Origin: Terriglobia bacterium
Lineage (GTDB): Bacteria > Acidobacteriota > Terriglobia > Terriglobales > Acidobacteriaceae
Reading direction: 5' to 3'
Length of the DNA stretch: 64,000 nucleotides
NCBI GenBank assembly: GCA_020073665.1
Contig: JAIQEU010000012.1
Location: 62,001 to 126,000, forward strand
This document shows, in pieces, positions 26,293 to 35,408 of this stretch (within the stretch, counting starts at the first letter, position 1; each line of letters starts with the position of its first letter). The position numbers and the translations under genes were made by a program. A model generated the notes under the pieces. That model worked only from the letters and a program-made list of their open reading frames with translations, did not search any database and was not told where the DNA came from.

Positions 26293-27081
26293 ATGTCTTC
26301 CTACGATTCCAACTCGGTTCAGCCAGTGGAGGGACCAGCGAAACCGATCTCCCTGGGGCAAGCCTCTCAGAGCTCTTCGATAGAAGAACTGAAGGCCGCT
26401 GCTACCGATCCTGTGCTCACCGAAGATCTCGCGCTTGCCCTGTTGAAACGCGCGGACCTGCCTGGCGAAGTAATCGAACAGCTCAGCAGGAATGGCGGCT
26501 TGATGAAGAGTCGCAAAGTAAAGCTTGCGTTGGTGGAGCATCCGCGAGCGCCGCGGCACATCACCATGCCGATGGTAGGCCACCTGTTCACTTTTGACCT
26601 GATGCAGGTGGCGCTTGCACCGGTGGTGCCGGCCGACGTCAAGGTCGCGGCGGACCGGGCGCTCATCCACCGGCTGGAAAAGATCTCTACCGGGGAAAAA
26701 CTGTCTCTGGCGCACCGTGCTTCCGGTCGCGTGGCTGGTGCACTGTTGCTCGATGCCGAACCGCGGGTGATGCAGGCTGCGCTGGAGAACTCGCGACTGA
26801 CCGAAGCTGCGGTAATCAAGGCGTTGATGCGCCACCGCACACCGGCGCCGTTCGTGGAGTCCGTCTGCCGTCACCCTAAGTGGTCAGTGCGTCGCGAAAT
26901 CAGAGTCGCGCTGTTGCGCAATGAAAAAACGCCGCTCGCCCGCGCGCTGGAGTTTGCCCGGCTGCTTCCGCCGGCGTTGGTACACGAAATCCTGCAGGGC
27001 TCACGTCTTCCGGGGAACATCAAGTCGTATGTCCTGCATGAGCTTCAACCTCACGATGGCAACGGTTCGGCCGGCAGGTGA
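26293..27081 (+). CDS. Helical-repeat (HEAT-like) hypothetical protein
   Basis: A 262-residue, cytosolic, all-helical protein without recognised catalytic motifs. From about residue 35 it consists of repeated helix pairs of about 22-28 residues (LTEDLALALLKRADLP, ALVEHPRAPRHI, MQAALENSRLTEAAV, VCRHPKWSVRREIRVALL), each with a short His/Pro turn. This resembles leucine-rich-variant or HEAT-type solenoids that bind proteins. It starts 23 bp after the NagK-type kinase and could be co-transcribed. It is convergent with the MscS gene, with only 30 bp between stops. Function unknown. Confidence 0.7.
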   Translation: MSSYDSNSVQPVEGPAKPISLGQASQSSSIEELKAAATDPVLTEDLALALLKRADLPGEVIEQLSRNGGLMKSRKVKLALVEHPRAPRHITMPMVGHLFTFDLMQVALAPVVPADVKVAADRALIHRLEKISTGEKLSLAHRASGRVAGALLLDAEPRVMQAALENSRLTEAAVIKALMRHRTPAPFVESVCRHPKWSVRREIRVALLRNEKTPLARALEFARLLPPALVHEILQGSRLPGNIKSYVLHELQPHDGNGSAGR

Positions 27082-27111
27082 ATCGCGCGGCCGGGACGGG
27101 ACTAAACTCGG

Positions 27112-28926
27112 CTATCCTGCCGCCACCGAGCCGCCTGCCGGAGTGGTGTCCTCTCGGCGTTGATGCAGCAGGCCCACTAACTCCTGGTACAGCTTGGCCC
27201 GCATGGCATAGCGTTCGTGGGCGCGAGTGATGTAGCGGACGTGAACTTCCACTCCGGAGGTGGTTGGCCGCAGATTGATGGCGGGTGCGGCTGAAACCGT
27301 GTGCATGCGCTCGCGGTTGGTGGCTTTCCGCCATTCCTCTTCCGCCTCGCGCGCGTTCACCTCGGTGGCCTTGGTGACCAACTTCTGAATGGCATCAAGC
27401 ACCGGGTAGGGATTCTCGCTGGCAGGCACCAGTATCTGGATTTCGTCCCACAGCCACTGTCCGGTGGTGGAAAAGTTGAAGAAATGTCCCTCAATCGCAA
27501 AGCTGTTTACGAACGCCACCTTGCGCCCCGTGGGATGTCCAGCGTCGGTCCAGTTTCCGGTCTCCAGCAGCACGGTGCGGAGCAGGCCGATCTCGGCGAC
27601 TTCGCCGACTACGCCGTTGATTTCAACCCAGTCGCCTACGCGAATCCCATTGCGTCCCATCAGCACGAACCAGCCAAAGAAGCCCACGATGAAATCTTTC
27701 AGTGCAACCGTAAGCCCGGCGCCGGCCAGGCCGAGGATCGTAGGCGTCTGGTTGGGCACCCCGAACAGCACGAACAGCACCAGCAGCACGGCTAGCGCCT
27801 GTAGCACAAAGCGAGCTACCACACGCAAGGTGCGCAGCCGCCTCTGATCGGGAGTAAGGCCGGTGAAGAAACGGTCGATCATCCGCCCGCCCAGGTAAAC
27901 TGCGAGCACAATCACAATGATCAGCAGCGTGGACAGGATGATGCCACGGAGGGCTGCGCGCTGGTGCGCCCGGGTCATGTGGACCCAGTTGCGGTAGACG
28001 GCAACGAGCTGGGTCTGGGTCTGGATTTGTTTATCCAGATCCGCAAGACTTTTCTGATCTTCAGAAAGGCGATGCAATGAGTCAATCACCGCACGGGAAC
28101 TGTCGGCGGCAACTGGCGGCGCCTGCGGGGTGCTAGACGCGGTCTGTCCGGCGCCTTGGCCGCTGAACTGCTTTTCCATCTCCGCGTGTTTTAGTTTGAT
28201 ATGTTCTACCGCTTGACGCGATTGGTCGCGAGCCTGCCGCAATTGTCGTACTTTGCCGCGGAGCCCGTACCAGGCGTTGAACTGGGCGACCAGATTACCG
28301 GTTGGGGAAGTTGTTCCAGGAGCGCTGACGGGGGTTTGGGGGTGCGCGTCCTTTTCCTGCTGGGCGGCCTCGAACTGCGCATACTGGCGCTGAATCATGC
28401 TGAGCGGATCCGCACCCGAACGAATCAGGTCGCCTTTGGCATCATCCAGTTCGTCATTGTCCAGTTCCAGTTGCGCCTGTACCAGATCAACTTGCTGCTG
28501 CAGGTCGTCAAGGGTGGAACCGTGAGCGCCGGGAGACTCCTTCTTCAATTCGGCGATCAGATCTTGATCGGTCTTGACCTGGGCCTCGGCGCGGCTCACC
28601 CGGGCATAGAGATCCTTGGTGTCGGCCGTTTCGTGAACGGGATGGGCGGCCGCCACCCGCATGGCGTAGGAGAATTCGAGGTCCACTTCATGATCGGCCA
28701 GGCGCAACGCTTCAGCGGCCAACCGCTGCTCGTCCGCACCGGTAGCCAACGTTGCCACATCACGCGCCGTGTTTAAGGGGCTCTCGTCCACCAGCGGGGG
28801 TGGCTCGTTTGTCCCCGCGTCATTCGCATCCGAACGGATGGCATCGCGCGTGAGCAGTAGAGCAGTCAGCACCAGCCCTACCAGGCATGCCAACCCGGTG
28901 ACGGTTATCCAATGACGCACCTTCAT
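27112..28926 (-). CDS. MscS-family mechanosensitive channel with long N-terminal coiled coil
   Basis: A 604-residue membrane protein. An N-terminal helix (about 8-26) anchors or exports the protein. A 250-residue charged, Gln/Glu/Lys-rich region with coiled-coil character follows (about 110-320). Four hydrophobic segments (about 325-430) precede the MscS pore and beta domain: GLTVALKDFIVGFFGWFVLMGRN, then VGDWVEINGVVGEVAEIGLLRT and a C-terminal alpha/beta domain. This layout resembles the large MscK/YbdG-type members, whose N-terminal part modulates gating. No ligand-binding module is recognisable. The gene is monocistronic as far as visible. Confidence 0.88.
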   Translation of the reverse strand: MKVRHWITVTGLACLVGLVLTALLLTRDAIRSDANDAGTNEPPPLVDESPLNTARDVATLATGADEQRLAAEALRLADHEVDLEFSYAMRVAAAHPVHETADTKDLYARVSRAEAQVKTDQDLIAELKKESPGAHGSTLDDLQQQVDLVQAQLELDNDELDDAKGDLIRSGADPLSMIQRQYAQFEAAQQEKDAHPQTPVSAPGTTSPTGNLVAQFNAWYGLRGKVRQLRQARDQSRQAVEHIKLKHAEMEKQFSGQGAGQTASSTPQAPPVAADSSRAVIDSLHRLSEDQKSLADLDKQIQTQTQLVAVYRNWVHMTRAHQRAALRGIILSTLLIIVIVLAVYLGGRMIDRFFTGLTPDQRRLRTLRVVARFVLQALAVLLVLFVLFGVPNQTPTILGLAGAGLTVALKDFIVGFFGWFVLMGRNGIRVGDWVEINGVVGEVAEIGLLRTVLLETGNWTDAGHPTGRKVAFVNSFAIEGHFFNFSTTGQWLWDEIQILVPASENPYPVLDAIQKLVTKATEVNAREAEEEWRKATNRERMHTVSAAPAINLRPTTSGVEVHVRYITRAHERYAMRAKLYQELVGLLHQRREDTTPAGGSVAAG

Positions 28927-28997
28927 AGCAGATCCACTTGCCTGGGAAACAATGTAGCAGGAAATTGCGCTGCCGTGCTCAGGGGTGCACTCGCGTG

Positions 28998-29864
28998 TCA
29001 GGGGTGGAAGAACTCGGCCATGTTGGCTGCGGATTTTGCTTTACCGGGAAACGAAGTCAGGCCGATTCCTTCCATCATGAGCCGTAGAGCGTTCTGGTGC
29101 TGGTACAGCGTGGCCGACTTGTAACTCTTCTTCGAGAACCTGGGGCTGATCGCGACCCAGGCAACGCGTCCGCCGCCATTGGTGTTGTCCGTGGCCGCCT
29201 CATCGAAAAGAATGACCAGGAGGTCGCCATTTTGAAAGCTGGCGCTTTGAATCAACGGGTCAATGTTGGTCTGCAGCCAGCTGTCGGCGGTGGCCAATGA
29301 GCAATCGTGTGCATCGTTACACAGGTTTGGAGTGATGAAGGAGTAGTCGGGGAAGCTGCCGCTCGCGAGGTCGGCGGCGAATTGGGTAAACGGCACCAGG
29401 TTGAGTATCTGCATCGAGCTGTTGATGACATCAGAAAGAAAGGAAAGGGGACAATGGCGACGTGCATAGTTCCCCACGTCGGGACTGAGATAGCCGGCAT
29501 AGGGAAGGTCCTCCTCGTAGGCCTTCCAGGTCTTGCCCGCCGCCAGCAGGTGGCGCACGACGTTGTCGGCCTTGACCGTTCCATGGAAACTGTCGTTGTT
29601 GGTAATGATCTGCCCAGTGGTCAGCATGAAATAGTTGCCAATCGAAGGATGCGTATTGGCGTAGTACTGAGTGGCCAGGCCATACTGGCCGACCAAGCTG
29701 TTCAAGTACGGCATCGAGCGGCTGCCGATTACGCTGGAGTAGTTGTGATTTTCTTCCAGGACAACGAACACATGGTTGAACTGGGGAAGCTGTGCAAAGC
29801 CGGAAGCGGCCATCGCGCCCAGGATGGCCGCAAGCAGCAAGGCGAAGCGCAGCCGCATTTTCAT
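28998..29864 (-). CDS. Exported phosphoesterase / acid phosphatase-like (PF04185-type)
   Basis: A 288-residue exported protein with signal peptide FALLLAAILGAMAASGFAQ and a GAGG ribosome-binding site. The mature start FNHVFVVLEENHNYSSVIG carries the metal-binding ExN pattern of the phospholipase C/acid phosphatase (alkaline-phosphatase-like) family. THPSIGNYFMLTTG corresponds to the nucleophile region and LVILFDEAATDN supplies further metal ligands. Such proteins hydrolyse phosphoesters outside the inner membrane. It is shorter than true bacterial phospholipase C. Substrate unknown. Confidence 0.82.
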   Translation of the reverse strand: MKMRLRFALLLAAILGAMAASGFAQLPQFNHVFVVLEENHNYSSVIGSRSMPYLNSLVGQYGLATQYYANTHPSIGNYFMLTTGQIITNNDSFHGTVKADNVVRHLLAAGKTWKAYEEDLPYAGYLSPDVGNYARRHCPLSFLSDVINSSMQILNLVPFTQFAADLASGSFPDYSFITPNLCNDAHDCSLATADSWLQTNIDPLIQSASFQNGDLLVILFDEAATDNTNGGGRVAWVAISPRFSKKSYKSATLYQHQNALRLMMEGIGLTSFPGKAKSAANMAEFFHP

Positions 29865-30054
29865 GGCGGAACCTCTGCAAAGAAAAGTGAAAGGGCGCGG
29901 TCCGGAAGGCTCGGGCCGGTCGGAACTTGCCCCCTAGGCTAACGGTGCCGGCGAGACACGTCAAGCGGTGTAGTCAGGCGTGCGAAAGGGATAGAACCGC
30001 CTGATACCGGGGTAATCTCCTGCCGCGGGAAGGCGATGCTTACAATATCTACTC

Positions 30055-30606
30055 ATGCGCGCCTTGCTTTCCGGAATCATTGATCATGAGTGGCAGCCGG
30101 TGTCGCGATGGGCTCTGGGGGCGTGGCTGCTGTTTTATGCGGCGTTCCTGGCTTACGCGTTTGCCATGCACGGTACGTTTCTGTTCATTGATCTTGCGAA
30201 CCTCATCGTGCATGAAGGCGGGCACCTGCTGTTTGGATGGTTTGGGCCGACGCTGGGAATCTGGGGCGGCACCATCTTGCAGTGGCTGGTCCCGTTGCTG
30301 CTGGCGGCATACTTTTTCGCGCAAGGTCAAACCGCCGCGTTTGCCTTCTGCATGTTTTTCTTTTTCGAAAACTGGCTGTATACGGCCACCTACATGGCCG
30401 ACGCACGCGCCATGGCGCTGCCGTTGGTCACGACTGGAGACTCGGAATTTGTCGAGCACGACTGGCATACGATCTTTTCCAGCCTTGGGGTGCTGCAGTA
30501 CGACGCCACGATTGCCAGTACGGTGCGCCTGCTGGGCTGGGGCGGGATGCTGGGAACGGTCGGCTGGTTAGCGATGCGTTCGCCTAGGGCACCCAATCCG
30601 CAATAA
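30055..30606 (+). CDS. Small membrane protein with HEGGH motif
   Basis: A 183-residue integral membrane protein with about four hydrophobic segments. The helix at residues 45-62 contains HEGGH (H53, E54, H57), an HExxH zinc motif set inside a hydrophobic stretch, as in site-2/M50-like intramembrane peptidases. It lacks an obvious NPDG-type second motif. Mature family identity is unknown; it may instead be a non-proteolytic relative. The gene lacks a ribosome-binding site, but a TACAAT box (30041-30046) ends 8 nt before the ATG, suggesting a leaderless mRNA. Its 3' end overlaps the convergent PD40 gene by 23 bp. Confidence 0.7.
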   Translation: MRALLSGIIDHEWQPVSRWALGAWLLFYAAFLAYAFAMHGTFLFIDLANLIVHEGGHLLFGWFGPTLGIWGGTILQWLVPLLLAAYFFAQGQTAAFAFCMFFFFENWLYTATYMADARAMALPLVTTGDSEFVEHDWHTIFSSLGVLQYDATIASTVRLLGWGGMLGTVGWLAMRSPRAPNPQ

Positions 30607-31636
30607 AGATGTTGGTCTCGTGCGGCACTTTGCCATTGCGGCCGGAGACCCACACCAACTTCTTGCCGTCAGGACTAAACATGGGAAACCCGTCGAAGCC
30701 GTCGGTGAAGGTGATGCGCTCCAGATTCTTGCCGTCCCGATCGACCGAGTAAAGTTCAAAGTTGCCCATGCCGCCGGTGGATCCCACGTTGGACGAGAAA
30801 ATGATGCGTTTGCCGTCGGGAAAGAACGAGGGGGCAAAACTGGCCGCTCCCAGGCTGGTGATTTGCCGCTTCTGGCTGCCATCCGCTCTCATTAGCCACA
30901 GTTCAAGATAGGTGGGGCGGATCAGGTTCTGTTTGAGCAGATCCTGGTAATCCGTAGTTTCCTGGCCGGGCTGGGGATGATGCGCGCGATAGACGATCCA
31001 CTGGCCGTCGGGCGAGAAAAACGGGCCGCCATCGTACCCGAGTTCGTGGGTAACCTGCTTCACGTGCTTGCCGTTGGCGTCCATGGTGTAGATGTCGAGG
31101 TCGCCATTGCGCAGGGAAGTGAAGACGATCTTCTTGCCGTCGCTGGAAAACGTAGCTTCGGCGTCGTATCCCGGCGTGGTCGTGAGGCGTTTCAGATGGG
31201 AGCCGTCCGGATTCGCGGTGAAGATGTCATAGCTCGGATAAATTCCCCAAACGTAGCCGCGGGAATAGTCCGGCTTGGGCGGACACTCGGCGCTGCCGAG
31301 GTGCGTGGAGGAATACAAAATCTTTTTGCCGTTGGGATAGAAGTAGGAACAGGTGGTGCGCCCCTTGCCGGTCGAAACCATGTGGACATCCGATCCGTCC
31401 AGCTTCATGGTGAAAATCTGGTCGCACTTAAGGTCGTCGCGGGTGGACTGAAAGATCAGCCCGGTGCCGTCGGCGGAAAAGTACGCTTCGGCGTTCTGGC
31501 CACCGAACGTGAGTTGGCGCACGTTGCGCAGATGCTTTTCCGCGCCCGTACTCTCTGGTGTCCCTTGGGCAGCGGCGCGCGGTAGCATGGCCAACGCGGC
31601 AATAGCGAGCAATAGAAAAGACAAAACTCGGGTCAT
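30584..31636 (-). CDS. Exported PD40/TolB-type beta-propeller protein
   Basis: A 350-residue exported protein. Starting at 31636 gives a signal peptide (VLSFLLLAIAALAMLPRAAAQG). Six or so PD40 blades are readable: SADGTGLIFQST, YPNGKKILYSS, SSDGKKIVFTS, SPDGQWIVYRA, FPDGKRIIFSS and SPDGKKLVWVS, each followed by a short IYTMDANG-type strand. This makes a complete TolB-like propeller, usually for protein or ligand binding in the periplasm. It is a second, separate PD40 protein in this window, unlike the lipoprotein at 12533. uvrC lies 105 bp upstream on the same strand. Confidence 0.8.
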   Translation of the reverse strand: MTRVLSFLLLAIAALAMLPRAAAQGTPESTGAEKHLRNVRQLTFGGQNAEAYFSADGTGLIFQSTRDDLKCDQIFTMKLDGSDVHMVSTGKGRTTCSYFYPNGKKILYSSTHLGSAECPPKPDYSRGYVWGIYPSYDIFTANPDGSHLKRLTTTPGYDAEATFSSDGKKIVFTSLRNGDLDIYTMDANGKHVKQVTHELGYDGGPFFSPDGQWIVYRAHHPQPGQETTDYQDLLKQNLIRPTYLELWLMRADGSQKRQITSLGAASFAPSFFPDGKRIIFSSNVGSTGGMGNFELYSVDRDGKNLERITFTDGFDGFPMFSPDGKKLVWVSGRNGKVPHETNIFIADWVP

Positions 31637-31740
31637 GGGACTTTGTGTTGTTGTAGTACTCAAGAAGATAGCGCAACCGCTACTTCTTTGTCGCTCAGGA
31701 TGGTACTTCTCCGCGGCCGTTCCCCCCCGCACTCTGCGAC

Positions 31741-33642
31741 TCAAGGTTTGGACTTGCTCTCGAAGTGATTCAGGATTGCCTCGGCTTGGGCCCTGGTTAC
31801 GACTGCCGACAATGCCGCCGCGTCCGCTTGTTTCACCGCTTGCACGCTTCCGAAGTGTTCCAGAAGGCGCCGCGTCGTGCTTTCGCCGACCCCTGAAATC
31901 TCGCGCAGTTCAGTCGCCCGGTCGCGCATCTGGCGGCGCTTGCGATGGAAAGTCACGGCAAAGCGGTGGGCCTCATCGCGAATCAACTGCACCAGGTGAA
32001 GTACGGGCGAATGGTGATCGAGAACCACGGGCTCGTCCTCCTGGCCGAAGATGTAGATGATCTCCTCCCGCTTGGCGATGGCCGCCAGCGGCTGGTTGAT
32101 GACCTCGATGGCCTCCAGCGCCTCTGCGGCTGCGTGCAACTGGCCCAGGCCGCCGTCGATCAGCACCAGGCTGGGCATTTTCTTTTTCTCTTCCTGCAAC
32201 CGCTTGTAGCGCCGCGTGACCACCTCTCGCATGGAGGCGAAATCGTCCACCCCATCTACACTGCGGATAATGAATTTGCGATAGTCAGACTTCTTCATCT
32301 GGCCATCTTCCCAGACCACCATCGAGGCCACGGTCTCCGCGCCCTGGATGTGAGAAATATCGAAGCACTCGATACGGCGGGGCAACTCCGGGAGAGCAAG
32401 CGCATCCTGCAGCGCCTCCTGAATGGCCTTGGCGTTCGGCTTCATTACGCGGAAACGCTGGTCGTAGGACTGCTTGGCGTTGTTTCCTGCGAGATCCAGC
32501 AGCGCGCGTTTATCGCCCCGCTGCGGAACCAGGATGTGCACCCGCGTGGCGCGGACACTCTTGTCCGCCAGTTGCTCGGAGAGCAGCTCCTCCAGAGCCT
32601 CGCGATCTTCGAACTCCACCGGGACGTAAATGTTCCGCGGCACGTAGGGCTGGCCGATATAGAGCTGGTTGAGCAGGGCAGAGAAAAATTCACCGGGATT
32701 GAGCACATCCGCATGCTCGGTGGAGGCCGCTGAGCCTTCGCCAGCGACTTCTCCACTGGGCGGCCCGGGCACCGCGAACTCCGGCAGATCTTCCCAGAAG
32801 AACTCCCGCCGATCGAGCACCCGTCCGCCGCGCATATGAAACAGATTCACCGCCAGCATGCCGTTCTCGTAGTGATAGCCAAACACGTCGGCATCGTCGC
32901 CTTCCACCGCGGCAATGCGCTGTTTTTCCTGCAGCTGCTCAACGGTTGCGATCAGGTCGCGGTACTTGGCCGCCCGCTCGTACTCCTCGGCATCAGCGGC
33001 TTTGTCCATGCGCTCGCGCAGAGAGCGCGAGAGATCGGTGGGTCGGCCCTCCAGAAACAGCTTCACATCACGGACTGCTTCCTGGTAAGCCTCCGCCGTG
33101 GTCAATCCTTCGACACACGGCCCCAGGCAGCGCCTGATGTAGAACTGCAGGCATGGACGCGGATGGTAACGCGTGAGGTCCACCTTGCACGACGGAATCA
33201 GAAAGTGGCGGTGGATCAGGTCGACGATTCGGTAAGCCAGGTTGGCAGGGAAGTAGGGGCCGTAATACGAACTGCCATCCTTGCGCAGCCGCCGGGTGAC
33301 GTACACCCGTGGAAAACGCTCGCCCAGGGTGAGCTTCACGTAGGGGTAGGTCTTGTCGTCGCGCAGAAGAATGTTGAACCGCGGTTGTTTCTGCTTGATG
33401 AGATGGTTTTCGAGCGCCAGCGCCTCTTTGTTGTTGGCGACTACGATGTAGTCAACGTCTACGGCCTCGCGCACCAGCGTACCGGTCTTGGCGTCTTCCC
33501 AGCGGCCTTCATGGAAGTAGGAACTGACGCGGCTGCGCAGGTTCTTGGCCTTGCCGACGTAGATGATTTCGCCCTCGGCATTCTTGTAGAGATACACGCC
33601 GGGCGACATGGGCAAGGTGCGTATTTTCTGGGCAAGATCCAT
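31741..33642 (-). CDS. uvrC: Excinuclease ABC subunit C
   Basis: UvrC makes both incisions in nucleotide excision repair after UvrAB finds damage. The 633-residue protein has the N-terminal GIY-YIG nuclease (GVYLYKN ... IIYVGKAKNLRSRVSSYF, residues about 15-45), the Cys-rich PCLQFYIRRCLGPC segment, a UvrB-interacting UVR region near 205-240, an RNase H-like endonuclease domain (CFDISHIQGAETVASMVV; LVLIDGGLGQL) and a C-terminal helix-hairpin-helix (REISGVGESTTRRLLEHFG). All expected parts are present. uvrA and uvrB are not in the window. Confidence 0.96.
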   Translation of the reverse strand: MDLAQKIRTLPMSPGVYLYKNAEGEIIYVGKAKNLRSRVSSYFHEGRWEDAKTGTLVREAVDVDYIVVANNKEALALENHLIKQKQPRFNILLRDDKTYPYVKLTLGERFPRVYVTRRLRKDGSSYYGPYFPANLAYRIVDLIHRHFLIPSCKVDLTRYHPRPCLQFYIRRCLGPCVEGLTTAEAYQEAVRDVKLFLEGRPTDLSRSLRERMDKAADAEEYERAAKYRDLIATVEQLQEKQRIAAVEGDDADVFGYHYENGMLAVNLFHMRGGRVLDRREFFWEDLPEFAVPGPPSGEVAGEGSAASTEHADVLNPGEFFSALLNQLYIGQPYVPRNIYVPVEFEDREALEELLSEQLADKSVRATRVHILVPQRGDKRALLDLAGNNAKQSYDQRFRVMKPNAKAIQEALQDALALPELPRRIECFDISHIQGAETVASMVVWEDGQMKKSDYRKFIIRSVDGVDDFASMREVVTRRYKRLQEEKKKMPSLVLIDGGLGQLHAAAEALEAIEVINQPLAAIAKREEIIYIFGQEDEPVVLDHHSPVLHLVQLIRDEAHRFAVTFHRKRRQMRDRATELREISGVGESTTRRLLEHFGSVQAVKQADAAALSAVVTRAQAEAILNHFESKSKP

Positions 33643-33714
33643 GGAAGGCGGATATTTCTATTTTAGTGGAAACCGGTCGTTGCTGTGGTGCGGCGGCCCT
33701 GAGTGAACGGAAGC

Positions 33715-34941
33715 TTAGCTCTCGGTGGGCTCGGGTTCGATGACGGGTACGAGCAGGGAACCACCTAACCTCGATTTTGTGGCAGTGGCAACGGTTTGCC
33801 CGGCGAGGCGACCTTTTAGCCGCAAGAAGGGTTCTTCGAAATACCAGCGCGAAAGATAGGCCACGGCGAATGTGCAGGATGCGCCCAAACAGAACCGAAG
33901 CAATATGCGCCCAAAATCGCCCTGCGTTGCAACCAGGGTTGGAGCCACGCGAGAGACAGCATGGTCGACAACGTCAAACACAAGCATGTGGATGAGATAT
34001 ACGCCGTAGCTGACTTCGCCGAGGAATTGCAGGACTGGACGGTTAACGATCGCCTTCCAGCGCGAAGTGCCAACCAGCAATGTAGACGAGACGAGTCCGA
34101 AGCAGAAGAGGTCAAGAGTGGTTTCTCGAAAAATGAAACCGACCAACCGGCTCGTTAGAAGGATTCCAAAGGGGGCTCCTAAAGAAAATATGAGGAGGCT
34201 CGCCGTGAGCGATCCAATCGCCACTTGCTTGAATCGCGGGCGTTTCACCCATGAACTGCGGGAAAGAATGGCTAACAACACGCCTAAGGCCAGGCCATCG
34301 GCAGAGAGCCAGCCGTAACCAACACCGGCGTAGTGGCGCCAGTAGAACAGCGCACGAAGTAGAGGACACGCAAAACAAATCGCTGCCGCCATGCACACTA
34401 GGCCGCGTCTCGACAAGAGTCGGACAGCTGTCGGCCAAAGCAAATAGAAATGTTCCTCCACGGCGAGGGACCAAAGCACGCCGTATTGCATCGGAACTCC
34501 AAACAACTGCGTAACATTAGCCAGATAGATGAACGAAAGACCCAGGAATGACCAGGAAGCAGGGCGCGCGATAAGTCCTGTGCGGGACAAGACGGCCAAA
34601 AGAATCAAGACCGCATAGTAAAGCGGCAGGATACGCAGAGCGCGGCGGAGATAAAAGCGGCGGTAGTAGTCTCTGCACTCACGGGTGTCAAGAAGAATGC
34701 CGGTAATCAGGAACCCTGACAGAACGAAGAAGAGATTTACCCCTGCCCAACCAGGGAGTGTCGCGGCAACCAACAGCTTGGGAAGTCCCGTCAGACCTTT
34801 GAGTCCATATTCCAAACCGAAGCCGTGGAACAGAACGACGGACAGAACCGCAATTCCGCGCAACGTATCCAGTTCAGGCATCCGGGAGCGCAGCAGATTC
34901 TGCGAAACGGAATTCGATTCCGAGATGGAAGGCGTAGGCAC
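33715..34941 (-). CDS. Acyltransferase family 3 (OafA/YrhL-type membrane O-acyltransferase)
   Basis: A 408-residue protein with about ten membrane segments. The start of the domain, LDTLRGIAVLSVVLFHGFG, carries the family's RxxA...H pattern with the catalytic-type His. GWAGVNLFFVLSGFLITGIL and the RRALRILPLYY motif follow. Such enzymes transfer acetyl or other acyl groups to surface polysaccharides or lipids. A GTG at 34941 or an ATG at 34881 can start it; neither has a clear ribosome-binding site. Codon use looks less GC-biased than its neighbours, which hints at acquisition, though I have not computed this. Confidence 0.88.
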   Translation of the reverse strand: MPTPSISESNSVSQNLLRSRMPELDTLRGIAVLSVVLFHGFGLEYGLKGLTGLPKLLVAATLPGWAGVNLFFVLSGFLITGILLDTRECRDYYRRFYLRRALRILPLYYAVLILLAVLSRTGLIARPASWSFLGLSFIYLANVTQLFGVPMQYGVLWSLAVEEHFYLLWPTAVRLLSRRGLVCMAAAICFACPLLRALFYWRHYAGVGYGWLSADGLALGVLLAILSRSSWVKRPRFKQVAIGSLTASLLIFSLGAPFGILLTSRLVGFIFRETTLDLFCFGLVSSTLLVGTSRWKAIVNRPVLQFLGEVSYGVYLIHMLVFDVVDHAVSRVAPTLVATQGDFGRILLRFCLGASCTFAVAYLSRWYFEEPFLRLKGRLAGQTVATATKSRLGGSLLVPVIEPEPTES

Positions 34942-35055
34942 GAAACAGTCTGCTCGGATGGTTGTTCAAACATACCTTGCGGATTACGAATTCACAAGAC
35001 GGGTTGATGGTTCCTTCGCGCGAACTTTGCGCTGTCGCCGCGGCTAGTTGTTGTG

Positions 35056-35155
35056 GAACTGGAGGGAACCCTCTGGGAACCCTCCGGTTCTTGTTCGGTC
35101 CGTTCGGGAAGCCGTTACAGACCTAACGGCGCTCTGGACCTTGCGGCAGTCCGCG
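35056..35155. other. Hairpin cluster, candidate structured RNA
   Basis: Consecutive inverted repeats: GAACTGGAGGG (35056-35066) with CCCTCCGGTTC (35080-35090, one G-T wobble; inner CCC/GGG pair in the loop), GCCGTTA / TAACGGC (35111-35130), and GCGG-CAGT-CCGC (35143-35154). The density of stems is higher than in other gaps of this window. Strand and function are unknown. Confidence 0.35.
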
Positions 35156-35280
35156 AGCCGCTCGGGCGCGGCCTAGACCGTATAAAAATTCCTTGGTGGA
35201 TGTTTCCTTTTCGCAGTATTTTTGCCTTGCCTGGCGGACGAATGGTGTAAACTGTTGTCCCGCAAGTATTTCCAGCATCT

Positions 35281-35322
35281 GGCACGAAGGGGCGATTGGC
35301 ACCCCTCGTGCTTAGGTACAAT
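35281..35322 (+). promoter_or_regulatory. Promoter-like element with hairpin, sigma-54-like
   Basis: TGGCAC (35297-35302) and TGCT (35309-35312) place GG and GC exactly 10 nt apart, as in sigma-54 promoters. Overlapping it, TTGGCA (35296) and TACAAT (35317-35322) could be a sigma-70 promoter with a short 15-bp spacer. A hairpin GCACGA-a-GGGG / CCCCTCGTGC overlaps both. Confidence 0.35.
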
Positions 35323-35408
35323 GCGGGACGCGAAAGCGGCGAACCCCGAACGCAAAGATATTCGATCCCCAGGTTTTCCGAGACACGAGAGGAAGGAGCC
35401 CTCCTAAA

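Larger units (their letters stand above)
34942..35408. other. Divergent intergenic region upstream of the OmpA/Pal gene
   Basis: About 470 bp without a supported gene. It contains a cluster of GC-rich hairpins (35056-35155), an AT-rich stretch with TATAAA (about 35178) and a promoter-like hairpin region at 35281-35322. Confidence 0.45.
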
